A stretch of 9,337 nt of DNA, from assembly GCA_019114115.1 (NCBI GenBank), contig DXGD01000316.1, forward strand, positions 1 through 9,337. The letters are read 5' to 3'. Origin of the DNA: Candidatus Nesterenkonia stercoripullorum. GTDB lineage: Bacteria; Actinomycetota; Actinomycetes; Actinomycetales; Micrococcaceae. Shown here one piece after another: positions 6,380 through 9,337 of this stretch (position 1 is its first letter; each line of letters begins with the position of its first letter). A program made the translations under genes and the position numbers. Under the pieces are notes generated by a model. The model was not told the DNA's origin. It was given only the letters and a program-made list of their open reading frames with translations, and made no database searches.

Positions 6380-6419
6380 GAAGGCCGGGGCTGGGGGATT
6401 CTCCCCGGCCCCGGCCTTC
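6380..6419. terminator. Second strong hairpin between convergent genes, probable bidirectional terminator
   Basis: GAAGGCCGGGGC (6380-6391) pairs perfectly with GCCCCGGCCTTC (6408-6419). Inside, GGGGA and TCCCC extend the stem around a TTC loop. Neither side has a clean T-run, though the minus-strand exit reads TTCTTCG. It lies between the ends of the malic enzyme and gcl and most likely terminates the gcl transcript arriving from the right. Confidence 0.65.
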
Positions 6420-6498
6420 GCCGTGGTGGTTCTTCGTCAGGTGCTAGTCGGTGATCTCAGGCATTGATTCTTAGGGGGTGATTCTTGAGCGGTGGCCC

Positions 6499-8292
6499 TC
6501 AGTCGACCGCCGTGAGCGGGGACAGCGCCGTCGGGGAGTCCTCGCTGCTGAGCGCGAGTTCCTCGAATTCGTTGACGCTGTCCAGCGCGGCTCCCATGGC
6601 GATATTGGTGACTCGCTCGAGGATCACTTCGACCACGACAGGAACGCCGTGCTCCCGCATCAGCTCCATCGCCCGCTGCAGGGTGACGCCGATCTGCTCG
6701 GGATCCTCGACGCGCAGAGCCTTGCATCCCAGCCCCTCAGCCACCTTCACGTGATCGACGCCGTAGCCCGAGGACGGGTCCGTGGCGTCGGCATTGATGT
6801 TCTCGAACGCCAGCGAGACCTGGTAGTCCATATCGAACGGTCGCTGTGACTGCCGGATGAGGCCCAAGTAGGAGTTGTTCACCACTACATGGACATAGGG
6901 GAGGCCATGCTGGGCACCGACGGCGAGCTCTTCGACCATGAACTGGAAATCGTAGTCACCGGAGAGCGCGACGACAGGGGCATCCCCATTCGCCCGGACC
7001 GCACCCAGCGCTGCCGGTCCGGTCCAGCCCAGCGGACCCGCCTGGCCGGCGTTGATCCACGAGCGAGGACGGTAGGAGTGCAGCATCTGCGCCCCGGCGA
7101 TCTGGCTCAGCCCGATCGTCGTCACGTAGGTGACGTCACGGCCGAAGGCAGAGTTCATCTCCTCGTAGACACGCTGAGGCTTGATCGGCTGCTCCGTGAA
7201 GTGCGTCTTCCGGTGCAAGGTGCCCTTGCGCTGGGTGCATTCATCGGCCCAGGACGAGTAGTCGGGCAGGGTGCCCGCGTCGCGCCGTGATTTCGCGGCC
7301 TCCACCAGCGCGGACAGGGCCGCGCCGGCGTCGGAGACCACGCTGTAGTCGGCTGCGAAGACCCGGCCGATCTGCGTGGGCTCGATGTCGATGTGCACGA
7401 ACTTCCGTCCGGCGCGGTAGGTGTCCAGCGCCCCGGTGTGGCGGTTCGCCCACCGGTTGCCGATGCCCAGGACGAAGTCCGAGGCCAGGAAGCTGGCATT
7501 GCCATACCGCGTATGCGTCTGGATGCCCACCATGCCAGCGGCGAGCGGGTGGTCATCCGGGATGGAGCCCCAGGCCATAAGCGTCGGGCTGACCGGGACC
7601 TGCAGCAACTCCGCCAGCTCGACCAGCTGATCGGCCGCATCAGCATTGACGACGCCGCCGCCGGCAACGATGATCGGGTGCTCGGCCGCCACGAGCATGT
7701 CCAGGACCTTATCGGCCTGGGCGCGTGTAGCGGCGGGTTTGGCCACGGGCAGCGGCTCATAGGTGTCGATGTCGAAATCGATCTCCGTGAGCTGAACGTC
7801 CAGCGGCAGGTCGATCAGCACCGGACCCGGGCGCGAGGAACGCATCAGCTGGAAGGCCTTCTGGAAGACTCCGGGAACCTGTGCAGCCTCGAGCACGGTC
7901 TTCGCCATCTTGGTGACTGGCTTCGCGATGGAGGCGATGTCGACGGCCTGGAAGTCCTCTTTGTCCAGCACGGCGACCGGAGCCTGACCGGTGATGCACA
8001 GGATCGGCTGCGAGTCGGCCTGCGCTGCGTAGAGCCCGGTGATCATGTCCGTGCCTGCGGGGCCCGATGTGCCGATGCAGACGCCGATGTTGCCGGCCTG
8101 AGCACGCGTGTAGCCGTCGGCCATATGCGAGGCACCTTCGACGTGCCGGGCCAGCGTATGGCGAATGCCTCCGTGGGCCCGCATCGCAGAGTAGAACGGG
8201 TTGATGGCTGCTCCGGGAAGGCCGAAGGTCTCAGTCGACCCTTCCTTCTCCAGGATCAGAACAGCGGCGTCGACGGCGCGCATGCGGGTCAT
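6499..8292 (-). CDS. gcl: Glyoxylate carboligase (tartronate-semialdehyde synthase)
   Basis: ThDP-dependent enzyme (597 aa) condensing two glyoxylates to tartronate semialdehyde and CO2 in the D-glycerate pathway. From memory of the E. coli Gcl sequence, it is very similar throughout: [69 protein letters not shown] and a C-terminal [12 protein letters not shown]. Residue 51 is Val in ARHVEGASH, the known Gcl-specific replacement of the near-universal ThDP-activating glutamate, which separates it from acetolactate synthases. The Mg-ThDP motif runs from GDYDF (445-449) to NN (472-473). A full-length FAD-binding-type middle domain is present, as in the acetohydroxyacid synthase superfamily. Its ATG overlaps the glxR TGA (ATGA), with GGAGG before it, so the pair is translationally coupled. 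It is last in its operon. Confidence 0.98.
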   Translation of the reverse strand: MTRMRAVDAAVLILEKEGSTETFGLPGAAINPFYSAMRAHGGIRHTLARHVEGASHMADGYTRAQAGNIGVCIGTSGPAGTDMITGLYAAQADSQPILCITGQAPVAVLDKEDFQAVDIASIAKPVTKMAKTVLEAAQVPGVFQKAFQLMRSSRPGPVLIDLPLDVQLTEIDFDIDTYEPLPVAKPAATRAQADKVLDMLVAAEHPIIVAGGGVVNADAADQLVELAELLQVPVSPTLMAWGSIPDDHPLAAGMVGIQTHTRYGNASFLASDFVLGIGNRWANRHTGALDTYRAGRKFVHIDIEPTQIGRVFAADYSVVSDAGAALSALVEAAKSRRDAGTLPDYSSWADECTQRKGTLHRKTHFTEQPIKPQRVYEEMNSAFGRDVTYVTTIGLSQIAGAQMLHSYRPRSWINAGQAGPLGWTGPAALGAVRANGDAPVVALSGDYDFQFMVEELAVGAQHGLPYVHVVVNNSYLGLIRQSQRPFDMDYQVSLAFENINADATDPSSGYGVDHVKVAEGLGCKALRVEDPEQIGVTLQRAMELMREHGVPVVVEVILERVTNIAMGAALDSVNEFEELALSSEDSPTALSPLTAVD

Positions 8293-9203
8293 CGTCCACC
8301 TCCAGTGGTGTCAGAGGAATCTCCGGAGCGGCCGGAGAGCTGCTCCACAATGGTGAAAAGGCCGGAATGGTCCAGGTGGCCGTTGCCCTGCCGGACAGTC
8401 GAGCCCACCAGCTGGGCAACCAGCGCAGCCAGCGGCGCGACGACGCCGGCTTCGCGGGCGGCGGCGGTGACGATGCCCATATCCTTGTGGTGCAGCTCGA
8501 GGCGGAAGCCTGGGTCGAAGGAGCGGTCCAGCATCTTCTGGCCCTTCTGGTCCAGGACCTTCGAGCCGGCCAGACCGCCGCCGAGGACCTTCAGCGCGGC
8601 GTCGGTGTCGACGTGGTGGGCTTCCAGGAAGACCAGGGCCTCAGCGAGCATGCCGATGTTGCCGGCAACGATGAGCTGGTTGGCAGCCTTGACGGTCTGC
8701 CCGGAGCCGCTGGGGCCCACGTGTACGATGGTGCGGCCCACGGCCTCAAGCACGGGACGGGCAGCCTCGAAGTCCTCTTCCGATCCACCGACCATGATGG
8801 ACAGGGCGGCGTCGATGGCGCCTTGCTCTCCACCGGAGACCGGCGCGTCCACGGGACGCAGCCCCTGCTCCCGAGCCTGCTCAGCCAGTGACATAGTGAC
8901 GTCCGGACGGATGGTCGAGGTGTCGACCCACAGGGCCCCCTGAGCAGCGTTGCCCAGGATGCCGTCCTCACCGGTGAGGACCTCTTCGACGTCGGGCGAA
9001 TCCGGGACCATCGTGATGATGACCTCGGCCTCGCGCACCGCTTCGGCGACACTGGCTGCGGCCCTGCCTCCGGAGGAAGCCAGCGCCTGAGCCTTCTCCG
9101 GTGAGCGGTTGTAGGCGGTGACGTCGTAGCCGGCCTTCAAGAGGTTCTCCGCCATGGGGTAGCCCATGATGCCCAGGCCGATGAATGCGACTTTCGTGCT
9201 CAT
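8289..9203 (-). CDS. glxR: 2-hydroxy-3-oxopropionate reductase (tartronate semialdehyde reductase)
   Basis: NAD(P)H-dependent enzyme (304 aa) that reduces tartronate semialdehyde to D-glycerate, the step after Gcl. It belongs to the beta-hydroxyacid dehydrogenase family. The N-terminal Rossmann motif is [15 protein letters not shown] (7-21). The substrate-binding signature [11 protein letters not shown] is at 119-129, the catalytic lysine is K172 in [11 protein letters not shown], and K240 sits in the conserved HHKDMG block. The last 15 or so residues ([14 protein letters not shown]) are a flexible tail whose codons overlap the gcl ribosome binding site. AAGGA lies about 8 nt before ATG 9203. 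Length and motifs also fit 3-hydroxyisobutyrate dehydrogenase, but coupling to gcl and hyi makes the tartronate role far more likely. The name glxR here is the E. coli usage, not the Corynebacterium CRP-type regulator. Confidence 0.95.
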   Translation of the reverse strand: MSTKVAFIGLGIMGYPMAENLLKAGYDVTAYNRSPEKAQALASSGGRAAASVAEAVREAEVIITMVPDSPDVEEVLTGEDGILGNAAQGALWVDTSTIRPDVTMSLAEQAREQGLRPVDAPVSGGEQGAIDAALSIMVGGSEEDFEAARPVLEAVGRTIVHVGPSGSGQTVKAANQLIVAGNIGMLAEALVFLEAHHVDTDAALKVLGGGLAGSKVLDQKGQKMLDRSFDPGFRLELHHKDMGIVTAAAREAGVVAPLAALVAQLVGSTVRQGNGHLDHSGLFTIVEQLSGRSGDSSDTTGGGR

Positions 9204-9239
9204 GATGTGATCCTTCTCTGAGATGCGTATGGGGAGGTC

Positions 9240-9337
9240 TTAGCCGGCCAGCCAGTCGAAGGCAGTGGACCGGTCCTGCTTGTACTCGAGGGCGATGCCG
9301 CCGGTGTAGCCGAGGTCCAGGCTGCGCTGGATCCACT
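9240..9337 (-). CDS. hyi: Hydroxypyruvate isomerase, C-terminal end (5' part beyond the window)
   Basis: Only the last 31 complete codons are in the window. They read WIQRSLDLGYTGGIALEYKQ, then DRSTAFDWLAG and TAA at 9242-9240. The GYTGGIALEYKQ...S...FDWL ending matches the C-terminus of hydroxypyruvate isomerases of the xylose-isomerase-like TIM-barrel superfamily, which interconvert hydroxypyruvate and tartronate semialdehyde. The gene ends 36 bp before glxR on the same strand, giving the gene order hyi-glxR-gcl. Identification rests on a short fragment plus context. Another TIM-barrel sugar isomerase is possible but less likely. Confidence 0.85.
   Translation of the reverse strand, partial: WIQRSLDLGYTGGIALEYKQDRSTAFDWLAG

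Noticed and set aside
6499..8292. Acetolactate synthase as the identity of the ThDP enzyme
   Set aside because: Val at position 51 in ARHVEGASH, near-complete agreement with the remembered E. coli Gcl motifs, and coupling to glxR and hyi all indicate glyoxylate carboligase.
7393..8943. 516-codon plus-strand open frame opposite gcl and glxR
   Set aside because: Crosses the boundary of two well-identified genes, reads as low-complexity shadow protein, and has no ribosome binding site or promoter.

Overview
The window is a high-GC stretch of bacterial chromosome, most likely from an actinomycete of the Micrococcales type. The evidence is the GC-rich third codon positions, the short high-GC intergenic regions, and the set of families present; the genus cannot be named from the sequence alone. 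All intact genes belong to known families. It holds two catabolic modules plus their regulatory DNA, with no RNA genes, IS elements, CRISPR arrays or attachment sites that I can see.

Region 1 (1-4309) is a sugar-uptake module. On the minus strand, a lipoprotein solute-binding protein (2863-1505) is followed by two ABC permease subunits (1474-518 and 518 to beyond the left edge), closely spaced with an ATGA start/stop overlap between the permeases. A ROK-family regulator (2987-4309) is transcribed divergently. The 123-bp divergent intergenic region holds two overlapping face-to-face promoters and a 10-bp direct repeat (period 13 bp) lying across both, a likely ROK operator. No ATPase or glycosidase is visible here.

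Region 2 (4310-4883) is a 574-bp stretch without a confident gene but rich in regulatory signal. It has two divergent sigma-70-type promoters. Each is followed, at its -10 or start site, by a pair of the same 13-bp motif (TYCRCWATRCRRW), with the two copies exactly 21 bp apart. The plus-strand promoter drives a malic enzyme. The minus-strand one drives only a 61-codon ORF of unknown nature with a strong ribosome binding site.

Region 3 (4884-9337) is the glyoxylate/C4 module. An ACT-domain malic enzyme runs on the plus strand. Convergent to it on the minus strand are the end of hydroxypyruvate isomerase (hyi), tartronate semialdehyde reductase (glxR) and glyoxylate carboligase (gcl). Two strong hairpins separate the converging transcripts. 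Gcl condenses two glyoxylates to tartronate semialdehyde, Hyi interconverts it with hydroxypyruvate, and GlxR reduces it to D-glycerate. Malic enzyme would turn malate, for example from malate synthase acting on glyoxylate, into pyruvate. Together this suggests growth on glyoxylate, glycolate or a purine/allantoin-derived source, but no purine-degradation gene is in the window.

I did not find a clearly new biological system. The strongest unexplained signals are the paired 21-bp-spaced operators, the orphan small ORF under one of them, and a ROK regulator that has lost its usual zinc-binding motif.
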